From Azospirillum sp. SYSU D00513 (lineage in GTDB: Bacteria; Pseudomonadota; Alphaproteobacteria; Azospirillales; Azospirillaceae): a stretch of 64,000 bases of DNA. Position 1 is the first letter of the stretch; every line of letters starts with the position of its first letter. This document shows, piece by piece, positions 46,798 through 54,496 of this stretch. The notes beneath the pieces are model-generated. The model searched no databases. It saw only the letters and a program-made list of their open reading frames with translations, and was not told the origin of the DNA. The stretch spans positions 1-64,000 of the forward strand of contig NZ_JAFIQV010000030.1 in the NCBI RefSeq assembly GCF_017356015.1, written 5' to 3'. Position numbers and translations under genes: made by a program.

Positions 46798-46843
46798 TTT
46801 CAGCGGAATGGGCGCTTGGGCAGTCCTGATGGCGTGATACGGG

Positions 46844-46882
46844 GAGGGCGGTTCCATATTGGATGGAGCCGCCCTCTTTCTT
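46844..46882 (+). terminator. Terminator of guaA
   Basis: GAGGGCGGTTCCAT at 46844-46857 pairs with ATGGAGCCGCCCTC at 46863-46876 (one G-U pair) and is followed by TTTCTT. Confidence 0.85.
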
Positions 46883-47061
46883 GACGCAGGAAGTTGCACC
46901 CCTCCTGTGCAGGCGCTTCGCGAAGACGCCGCCGGCGCGCCGTTTCGGACGGTGGTGGGGCCGATCCCGCAACAACTGTGCAATCCGCGTGCAACAACTC
47001 CCGTCCCCGCGCGTTGACACCCTCGGGTTCAAGATTGAATCAGGCAGAGGGAGACAGGACC

Positions 47062-47322
47062 ATGCTTAAACGTACTCTTCTGATCGCGGGCGTCTGCGCG
47101 GCTCTGTCCGCGTGCAGCGGCATGGGCGGCAGCGACACCAGCAGCGGCACGAGCACCTACGGCACCACCGGCACCTACGGTGCGACTGGCGCCACGACCC
47201 CGACCGTTCCGTCCGAACTGCCGAACTCGAAGTCCGGCGGTGGCGTCGCTCCGCCTCCGGGCACCGACTCGGTCAAGGGCATGGAAGGTTCGGGCGGCGG
47301 TGGCGGCGGCGCGGCCAAGTAA
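47062..47322 (+). CDS. Small lipoprotein, twin of the one at 48371
   Basis: An 86-residue lipoprotein precursor. MLKRTLLIAGVCAALSAC contains the signal and lipobox (LSAC, Cys18), followed by SGMGGS and a Ser/Thr/Gly/Pro-rich, probably unstructured surface tail. The first 24 residues are nearly identical to the gene product at 48371, so the two are duplicates with diverged tails. The ATG follows GACAGGACC with GGGAGACAGG upstream. Function unknown; small lipoproteins of this kind are often stress-induced. Confidence 0.75.
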   Translation: MLKRTLLIAGVCAALSACSGMGGSDTSSGTSTYGTTGTYGATGATTPTVPSELPNSKSGGGVAPPPGTDSVKGMEGSGGGGGGAAK

Positions 47323-47359
47323 GCCCGGCGTCCAGGCCTTCGGCCTGTCGCTTTTGCGG

Positions 47360-47385
47360 ACGGCTCCGACCCTGGTCGGGGCCGT
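47360..47385 (+). terminator. Hairpin downstream of the first small lipoprotein
   Basis: ACGGCTCCGACC at 47360-47371 pairs with GGTCGGGGCCGT at 47374-47385 (one G-U pair). The following TCGTGCTTCT is only moderately T-rich. Confidence 0.55.
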
Positions 47386-47546
47386 TCGTGCTTCTGGGGG
47401 GCCAAGCTTTCGGGGGTGGCCCGCCGCCGGGAGCTGGCGGGATGGCGGCGGGCCTGCAGGGCGTCCGCGGCGGGGTTGGCCGCGAACAAGCCGAAGCTAG
47501 ACCATAAGCGCCGGGTCCGGGATGTAACAATATTCGGACGGGAAAA

Positions 47547-47575
47547 CGCCCGCCCCGCGGGGAGCGGGGCGGGCG
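47547..47575. terminator. Perfect 12-bp GC hairpin
   Basis: CGCCCGCCCCGC at 47547-47558 pairs perfectly with GCGGGGCGGGCG at 47564-47575 around five bases, with GGAAAA on the left and AGTTT on the right. It may end transcription of the leftward receiver gene. Confidence 0.55.
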
Positions 47576-47722
47576 AGTTTGCCTTCTGCGAAGAAGCGCG
47601 GCGCTCCTTGCGGAAACGCCGGGAACCAAGGTGCGCCCGTCGGGGCGGCGGCGCACGCGGGGAGAATGGGTAGGCCATGTCGCGGGAGCCCGTGCGACAA
47701 GGATAAGGGCCGCCCGTGGTGG

Positions 47723-48148
47723 TCAGCCGCGCAGGGAGAAGATCTCCAGCTGTTCCGGCAGATCGGGAAGCGGGCGCCGTTCCATGATCGCCTGGGCGGC
47801 GGTCAAGGCCTCCCCCAGGACCAGGACCGTGAAGGGTTTCGCTAAGCACCCGATCGCGGCATCGCCAAGCGTCGCGCGCTCCTTTTGGGCGTCGCTGCAA
47901 TTGCCGGTCACGAAAAGCGACCGCACGCCATGCCGTTGCCAGAGGATCCGGGCCACGTCGATGCCGTTTCTTTTGTCGTGTCCCAGGTTTATGTTGACCG
48001 TCGCGAGTTCCGGCCTGTGCGCCTCCGCCAGGCGAAGCGCCGCGTCTCCATTCTCGGAGAGCCCGACGACTTCATGGCCGAGAATGGGCAATGAGGCTTC
48101 AAGGGCCATTGCGATCAACGTCTCGTCCTCTACGATGAGTATACGCAT
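47723..48148 (-). CDS. Receiver-domain protein lacking the phospho-acceptor Asp
   Basis: A 141-residue stand-alone receiver. The acidic pocket is present (ILIVEDETLI), as are the switch Thr (FVTGN) and the Lys (LAKPF), but the position of the phosphorylated Asp reads Asn52 in ATVNINLGHD, where relatives read LVDINL. It is therefore a pseudo-receiver unless a nearby Asp (D58) substitutes. It is divergent from the small lipoprotein gene at 48371. Regulation by binding partners rather than phosphorylation is likely. Confidence 0.88.
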   Translation of the reverse strand: MRILIVEDETLIAMALEASLPILGHEVVGLSENGDAALRLAEAHRPELATVNINLGHDKRNGIDVARILWQRHGVRSLFVTGNCSDAQKERATLGDAAIGCLAKPFTVLVLGEALTAAQAIMERRPLPDLPEQLEIFSLRG

Positions 48149-48370
48149 GGCGGCTCCTTTGTTGCCACCGACAACAGTCCACGATGATTTTCATTCGTGT
48201 TCCCCTTTAAAAAAGCAAATCGAACACTCCCGGATGCGGGAGCGGCGCTTTCTCCAGGGTAAGGCTCCCGGCGGAAAAGGCGATTCCACTTGGCGGATGT
48301 GCAACATTTCGGTTTGTCGCGGGTTGTTTCCTCCGTGTGCGAACTCGAACACAAGGATGGAGGCACGATC

Positions 48371-48664
48371 ATGCTCAAGCGTACTCTTCTGGTGGCGGGC
48401 GTCTGCGCCGCCCTCTCGGCCTGCAGCGGCATGGGCGGCAGCGAAAGCAACATGAGCGGCAGCGCCGGCACTTCCGGCATGTCGACCTCGACCGGCACGT
48501 CGGGCGTGACTGCGGGCAACGCGGCGGACAGCCAGCGCCCGGAGGACCAGATGGGGCGCCGGTATGATCCGGCTGACCGGATCCACAATTCGGACACGAA
48601 CGTCGATACGAACCGCGGCGGCTACAGCGGCACGCGCAGCGGCAGCGGCGGCGGCGGGACCTGA
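48371..48664 (+). CDS. Small lipoprotein, twin of the one at 47062
   Basis: A 97-residue lipoprotein precursor. MLKRTLLVAGVCAALSAC gives the signal and lipobox, and SGMGGS follows as in the twin. The tail differs: Ser/Thr/Gly-rich, with a charged section RPEDQMGRRYDPADRIHNSD and a Gly-rich end. Shine-Dalgarno GGAGG lies before the ATG. It has its own strong terminator at 48691-48722. Function unknown. Confidence 0.75.
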   Translation: MLKRTLLVAGVCAALSACSGMGGSESNMSGSAGTSGMSTSTGTSGVTAGNAADSQRPEDQMGRRYDPADRIHNSDTNVDTNRGGYSGTRSGSGGGGT

Positions 48665-49016
48665 TCCCCGCTCCACCGGAGTGTTTCATGAAAGCGGAGA
48701 GGCCTCGCCTCTCCGCTTTTTTCATGGCGGTCCAAGCGATCCTGGCGGTTTCCATGGCGAAATGCAGGATTGGCAAATCATCCGCAAAGCAAATCTAAAG
48801 TGATCCCTGCGGACACCCTTAAGGAAACGCAAGGGCACAAAATTTCTCATAAAACCTCTTGGCAGATCATGCCTGTAAATGACAGCATTGCGTTCGGGAA
48901 GCTCTTGCGGTTCAGAGATCACGACCAAGCAGGGGAGCCACGGGCCGTTCCGTTTTCAAAGGAGCGGCGCGTCTACAGCCTTGATCCATCGCCCCAATCC
49001 TTGAAGCGAGGTTCAC
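48665..49016. other. Intergenic region, 352 bases
   Basis: After the terminator at 48691-48722 this stretch is comparatively AT-rich, with CCTTAAGGAAACGC near 48828. No gene is supported. It should hold the promoter of the small gene at 49017. Confidence 0.4.
48691..48722 (+). terminator. Terminator of the second small lipoprotein
   Basis: AAAGCGGAGAGGC at 48691-48703 pairs perfectly with GCCTCTCCGCTTT at 48707-48719, ending in a run of six T. Confidence 0.9.
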
Positions 49017-49280
49017 ATGCTGACTGCCCTTATCCTTGTCTGCTCGACCGCCATCACGCCCGAACTGCGGGACTGTAACCGCGACAACGCCGTCAGCGTG
49101 ATGCGGCTGCCCGAAGAAACCATGGCACCGGGAAGCTGCCTGAAACTCGGCAGCGCTTATCTCGCCCAGACCGAGATCGGCACGCATCTGGCTTCCGATG
49201 AACGGGTGAAGGTGGTCTGCACGCGCTCCCGCGCGCCGAACCGTCTCGCCCAGGCGCAGTTCGGCGCCGGGTTCCGGTGA
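49017..49280 (+). CDS. Small protein of 87 residues, unknown
   Basis: The product begins MLTALILVCSTAITPELRDC, with several Cys residues (C9, C20, C41, C68) that suggest disulphides or metal binding. The short hydrophobic start is too brief for a clear signal peptide. GCGAGG precedes the ATG. The family is not recognised; similar short proteins are common as conserved hypotheticals. Confidence 0.6.
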   Translation: MLTALILVCSTAITPELRDCNRDNAVSVMRLPEETMAPGSCLKLGSAYLAQTEIGTHLASDERVKVVCTRSRAPNRLAQAQFGAGFR

Positions 49281-49313
49281 TCACGGGCGAGCCCGGTTCC
49301 GCCATCTGTTCCG

Positions 49314-49342
49314 TTGACTCGTCTAGCAATCAGCCATACACA
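49314..49342 (+). promoter_or_regulatory. Sigma-70-like promoter of the candidate small RNA
   Basis: TTGACT at 49314-49319 and TACACA at 49337-49342 are 17 bases apart. Transcription would begin near 49349. Confidence 0.45.
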
Positions 49343-49428
49343 CAGACAGCCGGGGGATGGTGAGCCCCTGGCACAGCGTGTCTGCGCGCGAGTGAAGGGC
49401 GTCGTCCATCGGCGCCCTTCATTTCATT
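49343..49428 (+). ncRNA. Candidate structured small RNA
   Basis: CAGACA (49343-49348) and TGTCTG (49379-49384) form an outer stem around GCC-GGGG and CCCC-TGGC. The next hairpin, TGAAGGGCG at 49393-49401 with CGCCCTTCA at 49413-49421, is followed by TTTCATT and looks like a terminator. With the promoter just upstream this gives an RNA of about 80 bases with no open frame. The predicted start lies at the edge of the outer stem, so that stem may be partly outside the RNA. Confidence 0.45.
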
Positions 49429-49628
49429 CATCGCGTTCCCGCGCGGCGTGAAAGCGGGCTATGACGAAATGCCGGGGCGCCGGCCTTTCCCGCAACGCCC
49501 TTTGCCCTCGACTTCGAACGGCCGGGCGTGAGAATGATGATCCTCCCTGGAGGAGCTTCCCTGTCCATGCCGGCCACCGATTCTCCCGCTCTCGCTTTGC
49601 CGTCCGGCTTTGACGCGCCCGGACGCTG

Positions 49629-52600
49629 ATGGCCCGGGACACGGCGGCGTCTGGCGCGGCGACCATGGATGAAGCCCGGCTGAACTTCCTGTCCGGCGGC
49701 GGCGAGGTCGGCGCGTTGATCCGGGGCAGAGACTGGGCCGCAACGCCGCTCGGCCCGCCGGAGCGCTGGCCGGCCGCCTTGCGCATCGTCGTCGGCACGA
49801 TGCTGGGCTCCCGCCAGCCGATGGCGATGAACTGGGGGCCGGACCTCACCTTCCTCTACAACGATGCCTTCGCGCTGCTTCTGGGCGGCAAGCATCCCTC
49901 CGCTTTGGGGCGGCCCAACGCGGAGGTCTGGCCCGAATTCTGGGACCGGCTGTCGCCGCTGATGGAGAGGGTGCTCGACGGTGGGGAGCCGGCCTGGGCG
50001 GAGGACCAGCTCTTCGTCACGCGGCGGCACGGCCATGCGGAGAAGGTGCACATCACCTATTCCTTCGGCCCGATTCGGGACGAGGAGGGCGCCGTCCGCG
50101 GCGTGTTCTGCACCTGCGTCGAGACCACGGCGAAGGTTCAGCATGAGCGGCGGCTGACCTTTCAGCTCCGCCTCAGCGACCGGCTGCGCGATCTCGCCGC
50201 GGCGCAGGACATCATGGCCGCCGCGTCGGAGGAGGTCGGCCGGGCGTTGCAGGCCGCCCGCGTCGGCTATGGGGAGATCGACGCGGCCGGGCAAACGGTC
50301 TCCGTGGACCGGGACTGGACCGACGGCACGGTCGTGAGCTTGGCGGGAGAAACGCGCCCGCTTCTCGGATTCGGCCGGGGGGTGATCGCCGAGCTGCTGG
50401 CCGGGCGCACCCTGCGGCTGGACGACGTGGCGACCGACCCGCGCACGAACGATCCGGTCCTGCTCGCGGCCTTCGACGGCATCGGCGCGCGCTCGATGCT
50501 GGTCGTCCCGCTGCTGAAGGACGGGCGTCTCGCCGCGATCTTCTACCTGCACGAACCCGGCCGCCGCCGCTGGACGGACGCCGAGGTCATGATGGCGGAG
50601 GACGCGGCCGAGCGCACCTGGGCGGCGGTCGCCCGCGCCCGCGCCGAGGCGGCGCTGCGGGCCGGCGAGGAGCGGCTGGACACGCTCGTCCGGAACCTGC
50701 CGGTCGCCGTCGTCTTTCATGACGCGAAGGGCGAGGTCCTGCTGTCCAACCCGGCCGCCCGGCGCCATCCGCCGGATGCGGAGGAGCGCCGGGTCGGCCG
50801 GCGCGCGCTCCGGGGCGAAGCCGTGCCGGGTCAGGAGTTCCTGCACCGCTCGCCGGACGGGGAGGGAAGCTGGACGCGCGTCAGCGGCGTGCCCCTGCGG
50901 GATTCCCTGGGGCGGATCACCGGGGCCATCACCGTCGCGGTGGATATCGACGCGCAGAAGCGGACGGAAGCGGCGTTGCGCGAGAGCGAGGCCCGCCTCA
51001 AGGCGATCTTCGAAACGGTGCCGTTCGGCATCGTCATCGTCGAGGCGCCGTCCGGCCGTGTCGTGATGGGCAACCCGCAGACCGAACGCATCTTCCGCCA
51101 CCCGATTCACCCGACTCCGGGACTGGAAGGCTATCCGGAGTGGCGCGTGTTCCATCCCGACGGTCGGCGCGTCGAGCCGCGCGACTATCCGGTCATGCGG
51201 ACCATCACGCTGGGCGAGCCGACCCCGGAGGAGGAGTATCTCTACCAGCGCGGCGATGGCAGCATGGCCTGGATGCGCTTCGCCGCCGCCCCCATCCGGG
51301 ACGCCTCCGGCAGCGTCGTCGCCGGCGTCGTCGCCATCATGGACATCGACCGGGAGAAGCGGACGGAGGAGGCGCTTCGCCGCCTCAACGAAACGCTGGA
51401 ACAGCGTGTCGCCGATCAGGCGCGCGAGCGGGACCGCATCTGGCGGATCAGCCAGGCCCTGATGCTGGTGGCGGGCGCCGACGGCACGCTGATCGCGGTC
51501 AACCCGGCCTGGACGGCGATCCTCGGCTGGGCCGAGGAGGAGCTGATCGGCCGCTGCATCTTCGACTTCGTCCATCCGGAGGATGTGGGGCGGACCCTGG
51601 AGGAGAATGCCGGGCTGGCGCTCGGCCTGACCACCAGCCGGTTCGAGAACCGTTTCCGGGGCAAGGACGGCGATTACCGCTGGATTTCCTGGACGGCGGC
51701 GCCCGACGGGGAGCTCGTCCATTCCGTCGGCCGCGACATCACCGCGGAGAAGGCGGCCGAGGCGGCCCTGCGCCGGGCCGAGGAGCAGCTCCGCCAGTCG
51801 CAGAAGATGGAGGCGGTCGGCCAGCTCACGGGCGGCATCGCGCATGATTTCAACAACCTGCTGCAGGCGATGGGCAGCAGCATCGAGGTGGTCGGACGGC
51901 GGCTCGCCGACGGGCGGGGGGAGGTCGAACCCTTCCTGAGGACGGCGCGCCTGTCGATCGAGCGGGCGGCCTCCCTGACCCAGCGGCTGCTCGCCTTCTC
52001 CCGCCGGCAGCCGCTCCAGCCGGAGCCGGTGGACCTGAACGCGCTGGTCGTGGGCATGGAGGACCTGATCCGCCGCACGGTCGGGGTCGCGGTCCGGGTC
52101 GACACGGTGGCGGCCGAGGGGCTCTGGCCGAGCTGGGCCGATGCCAACCAGGTCGAGAGCGCGCTGCTGAACCTGATCATCAACGCCCGCGACGCCATGC
52201 CGGACGGCGGGCGGGTCACCATCGAAACGGCGAACGTCGAGCTGGACGCCGTCTATGCCTCGGCCGAACCCGGCCTGGAGCCGGGACCCTACGTCATGCT
52301 CTGCGTGACCGACACCGGCGCCGGCATGACCCCCGACGTTCTGGAACGTGCCTTCGAGCCCTTCTTCACGACAAAGCCGCTGGGCCAGGGCACCGGGCTC
52401 GGGCTGAGCCAGCTCTATGGATTCGTCCGCCAGTCGGGCGGCCATGTCCGCATCGACAGCGTCCCCGGACAGGGCACAAGCGTGGCGCTCTACCTTCCGC
52501 GGCATCACGGGCCGGCCGCCACGGTCGCGGAGCCGCCTGCCGTTTCCGTGCCCGCTGCGCGCGGCGGGCGCATACTGCTGGTCGAGGACGAGGCGCTGAT

Positions 52601-52937
52601 CCGCGCGATGCTGCTGGAGGCGTTGTGCGAGGAAGGGCATGAGATCGCCGAGGCGGAGGACGGGCCTTCCGCGCTGGACGTCCTCGAGGGGCCGCTGCCC
52701 CTCGATCTGCTGGTGACGGATGTCGGACTGCCCGGGCTGAACGGACGGCAGGTCGCCGAGATGGCGCGGCGCCTGCGCCCGGGGCTGAAGGTGCTTTTCC
52801 TGACCGGATACGCTCATGGAACGGGGCTCGGCGAGGAGGCTTTCGGTCCCGGCACGCAGCTCCTGACCAAGCCCGTGGCGCTCGGCACGCTCCTCGCGAA
52901 GGTCGCGGCGATGCTGGCGGAGGATCCCGGCGCCTGA
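49629..52937 (+). CDS. Hybrid sensor histidine kinase, PAS-GAF-PAS(3)-HisKA-HATPase-REC
   Basis: A 1102-residue soluble kinase. The first 170 residues are PAS-like (DWAATPLGPPERWPAALRI, LTFLYNDAFALLLGGKHPS), followed by a GAF region near 175-340, PAS regions near 345-445, 450-580 and 605-715, HisKA with H739 in GGIAHDFNNLL, HATPase_c near 800-960 with NARDAMPDGG and GTGLGLSQLYGF, and a C-terminal receiver with D1031 in VTDVGLPGLNG and a Lys in LTKPV. The opening resembles bacteriophytochrome-like and LOV-free PAS kinases of plant-associated alphaproteobacteria. No cognate regulator is adjacent. Signal unknown. Confidence 0.88.
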   Translation: MARDTAASGAATMDEARLNFLSGGGEVGALIRGRDWAATPLGPPERWPAALRIVVGTMLGSRQPMAMNWGPDLTFLYNDAFALLLGGKHPSALGRPNAEVWPEFWDRLSPLMERVLDGGEPAWAEDQLFVTRRHGHAEKVHITYSFGPIRDEEGAVRGVFCTCVETTAKVQHERRLTFQLRLSDRLRDLAAAQDIMAAASEEVGRALQAARVGYGEIDAAGQTVSVDRDWTDGTVVSLAGETRPLLGFGRGVIAELLAGRTLRLDDVATDPRTNDPVLLAAFDGIGARSMLVVPLLKDGRLAAIFYLHEPGRRRWTDAEVMMAEDAAERTWAAVARARAEAALRAGEERLDTLVRNLPVAVVFHDAKGEVLLSNPAARRHPPDAEERRVGRRALRGEAVPGQEFLHRSPDGEGSWTRVSGVPLRDSLGRITGAITVAVDIDAQKRTEAALRESEARLKAIFETVPFGIVIVEAPSGRVVMGNPQTERIFRHPIHPTPGLEGYPEWRVFHPDGRRVEPRDYPVMRTITLGEPTPEEEYLYQRGDGSMAWMRFAAAPIRDASGSVVAGVVAIMDIDREKRTEEALRRLNETLEQRVADQARERDRIWRISQALMLVAGADGTLIAVNPAWTAILGWAEEELIGRCIFDFVHPEDVGRTLEENAGLALGLTTSRFENRFRGKDGDYRWISWTAAPDGELVHSVGRDITAEKAAEAALRRAEEQLRQSQKMEAVGQLTGGIAHDFNNLLQAMGSSIEVVGRRLADGRGEVEPFLRTARLSIERAASLTQRLLAFSRRQPLQPEPVDLNALVVGMEDLIRRTVGVAVRVDTVAAEGLWPSWADANQVESALLNLIINARDAMPDGGRVTIETANVELDAVYASAEPGLEPGPYVMLCVTDTGAGMTPDVLERAFEPFFTTKPLGQGTGLGLSQLYGFVRQSGGHVRIDSVPGQGTSVALYLPRHHGPAATVAEPPAVSVPAARGGRILLVEDEALIRAMLLEALCEEGHEIAEAEDGPSALDVLEGPLPLDLLVTDVGLPGLNGRQVAEMARRLRPGLKVLFLTGYAHGTGLGEEAFGPGTQLLTKPVALGTLLAKVAAMLAEDPGA

Positions 52938-53028
52938 GCCGAAGCGTGGCCGTTGAAAAAACGTTGCGATCCCGACGCTATCCCGTCAAAATGCTGATTG
53001 TACGTTAAACGATCAATTGCGGAGGCGA

Positions 53029-53061
53029 ATGGTTACCTCGCTCATGATGAGCACGTGCTGA
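53029..53061 (+). other. Ten-codon mini-ORF overlapping the next start
   Basis: GGAGG at 53021-53025 precedes an ATG at 53029. The frame reads MVTSLMMSTC and stops at 53059-53061, overlapping a GTG at 53055 that can start the next gene in another frame. This could be a leader peptide with translational coupling. Confidence 0.3.
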
Positions 53062-53210
53062 CCCTGGGGATCATCACGATGCTGGCCGGCCGTACCTGGC
53101 TGCGGGCGTCGGTCGAGCGGGAGCACCGGGCATTCCAGCGGGAACTGGACGCAATCATGCTGGGCCGACTTGAACTTGTCGAAGCGGCCCGGCAGTCGAA
53201 CAAGAAGTAA
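53055..53210 (+). CDS. Small helical protein, start uncertain
   Basis: From the GTG at 53055 the product has 51 residues: a hydrophobic start (LTLGIITMLAG), then a charged helix (WLRASVEREHRAFQRELDAI) and an end rich in Glu and Lys. The frame continues upstream to a TTG at 52998, which would give 70 residues, and an ATG lies at 53079. It is followed after 16 bases by the gene at 53227, so the two form an operon. No family is recognised. Confidence 0.5.
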   Translation: MLTLGIITMLAGRTWLRASVEREHRAFQRELDAIMLGRLELVEAARQSNKK

Positions 53211-53226
53211 GACAAGGGAGGGACGC

Positions 53227-53415
53227 ATGCCCACGGGCGACCACTTCATCATTGAAGTGAATCGGGAAGCCGCCGGGATTCTGGCGCGCATGGACGACCA
53301 GTTTCAGTTTTTCGCCTCGGCGCCGAAGGCCTTCACGCTCAATCGGCAGATGTTTCCGTCGGTGCGCGATGCCATCAACGCGGTCGGCCGGGCCTTGAGC
53401 GAATCGCGGGCGTGA
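53227..53415 (+). CDS. Small conserved-looking protein of 62 residues
   Basis: The product starts MPTGDHFIIEVNREAAGI and is mixed helix and strand with no membrane segment. GGAGGG six bases before the ATG is strong. Ending with AINAVGRALSESRA, it looks like a compact soluble domain of unknown function. It is co-oriented with the preceding small gene. Confidence 0.65.
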   Translation: MPTGDHFIIEVNREAAGILARMDDQFQFFASAPKAFTLNRQMFPSVRDAINAVGRALSESRA

Positions 53416-53836
53416 GGGATTCGTCCTCATGAACCCACGGACATGACCGCACGGGCAACCCCAAGGCGCAGAAGGTGACCGTTGTGAAAAGGACCGCACG
53501 GAAGTTCCTCTTGCCCAGGAACTTCCGTGCGTTAAGACGCCATTCCGTATTGGTGACGTCAAGTCGCACCGGAACCGGCGTGTTTGCCCGGACCCTGGCC
53601 GACCAGCCTGACCGCTGGCGGCCATTTCCTTTTCCACGGACCCAACAGGACACTCAAACGCATATGCTTGATGCGCTTGTTATTAAGCCTCAGACGATCC
53701 GCTTCGCCAACAATACTTTCGTACCGCCGATTCGCCGGCCGGAGCCGCCATACCGTTTCACGCTGGCGTTCGCCGTGCCGCCGGGGCGATACTCCGCCCG
53801 TTTCCGTGCCATGGAATGCCGAGGGGAGACGACGCC
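53416..53836. other. Intergenic region with a perfect 15-bp inverted repeat
   Basis: A 421-base gap. A frame at 53475-53843 crosses the inverted repeat and has no good start, so I do not support it. Apart from the inverted repeat at 53495-53531 nothing is recognised. Confidence 0.45.
53495..53531. repeat. Perfect 15-bp inverted repeat
   Basis: CGCACGGAAGTTCCT at 53495-53509 and AGGAACTTCCGTGCG at 53517-53531 around seven bases. On the minus strand the stem is followed by GTCCTTTTCAC. It could be a terminator, a protein-binding site or a remnant of a mobile element. Confidence 0.6.
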
Positions 53837-54496
53837 ATGGTGATGGTGGCCGAGCAACTGAACACCGATTACCTGCTGGTGGCGGCGATGATCTTCGTTG
53901 CCATGGCGGGGCTGCTCGGCAGCGTCCTGCTCTGTTCGATGTACCAGGAACTGCGCGAGGGCACGGTGCGGCTTTGGGCGCTGCTCTCCTCCGTGGCGCC
54001 GGTGGCGCTGGTCGGCATGGCCCTGTGGTCGCTCGTCCTTCCGCTGGCGATGGCGCTCCTGGTCGCGACCTCCACCGGCCTCGTCGCCTTGGCCGCCGTC
54101 CTGCTTCTGCCGCATGGACCCTGGCGCATCATGGACCTGGCGCCATCGCGGCTGAGGGTCGGCCTTGCCGCCCAGCCCGTGGCGGCCTCCTTGGGGACCG
54201 GCTATGGCGGAGCCGCCTTGCGGCAGGTCGCCGATTTTCTTGCCGGCAGCTTCTGGGGCGTGGTGCGTATGGGGCTGACGATGGCGCCGGGAATCCTGAT
54301 CGGCGGCGCCCCGGACTGGCTGCTGTGGTTCTCGCTGGCCGGCATCCTGGCGGCTGCCGTCCATGCCTGGGCACCCCTGCTGGCACCGAAGGAGCCGGGC
54401 CGGCTCGCCGAGGTCAGCTGGGGGACCGCGCAGGGCTTCGTGCTGGGGAGCCTTCCGGCCCTGATGCTCGTCACCAGCCGGGCGGTCGGCCACTGA
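53837..54496 (+). CDS. Multi-pass membrane protein, unknown
   Basis: A 219-residue protein with about five or six membrane segments, starting with LLVAAMIFVAMAGLLGSVLL. GAGGGGA lies about ten bases before the ATG at 53837; an ATG at 53816 is in the same frame. No transporter motif is evident. The 3' end overlaps the convergent HisA-like gene by 26 bases. Confidence 0.65.
   Translation: MVMVAEQLNTDYLLVAAMIFVAMAGLLGSVLLCSMYQELREGTVRLWALLSSVAPVALVGMALWSLVLPLAMALLVATSTGLVALAAVLLLPHGPWRIMDLAPSRLRVGLAAQPVAASLGTGYGGAALRQVADFLAGSFWGVVRMGLTMAPGILIGGAPDWLLWFSLAGILAAAVHAWAPLLAPKEPGRLAEVSWGTAQGFVLGSLPALMLVTSRAVGH

Larger units (their letters stand above)
47323..47722. other. Convergent intergenic region, 400 bases
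   Basis: Between a small lipoprotein gene and the leftward receiver gene. It contains two hairpins, at 47360-47385 and 47547-47575, and otherwise no gene that I can support. Confidence 0.45.
49281..49628. other. Intergenic region holding a candidate small RNA
   Basis: Between the small gene ending at 49280 and the hybrid kinase. It contains a sigma-70-like promoter, two nested stems and a terminator, described separately as 49314-49428. The remaining part up to 49628 shows no feature that I can support. Confidence 0.45.

Noticed and set aside
49428..52817. Long minus-strand frame opposite the third hybrid kinase
   Set aside because: Shadow of a clear kinase gene on the plus strand.
53475..53843. 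Plus frame crossing the 15-bp inverted repeat
   Set aside because: No start signal, and the palindrome would force matching residues of no plausible fold.
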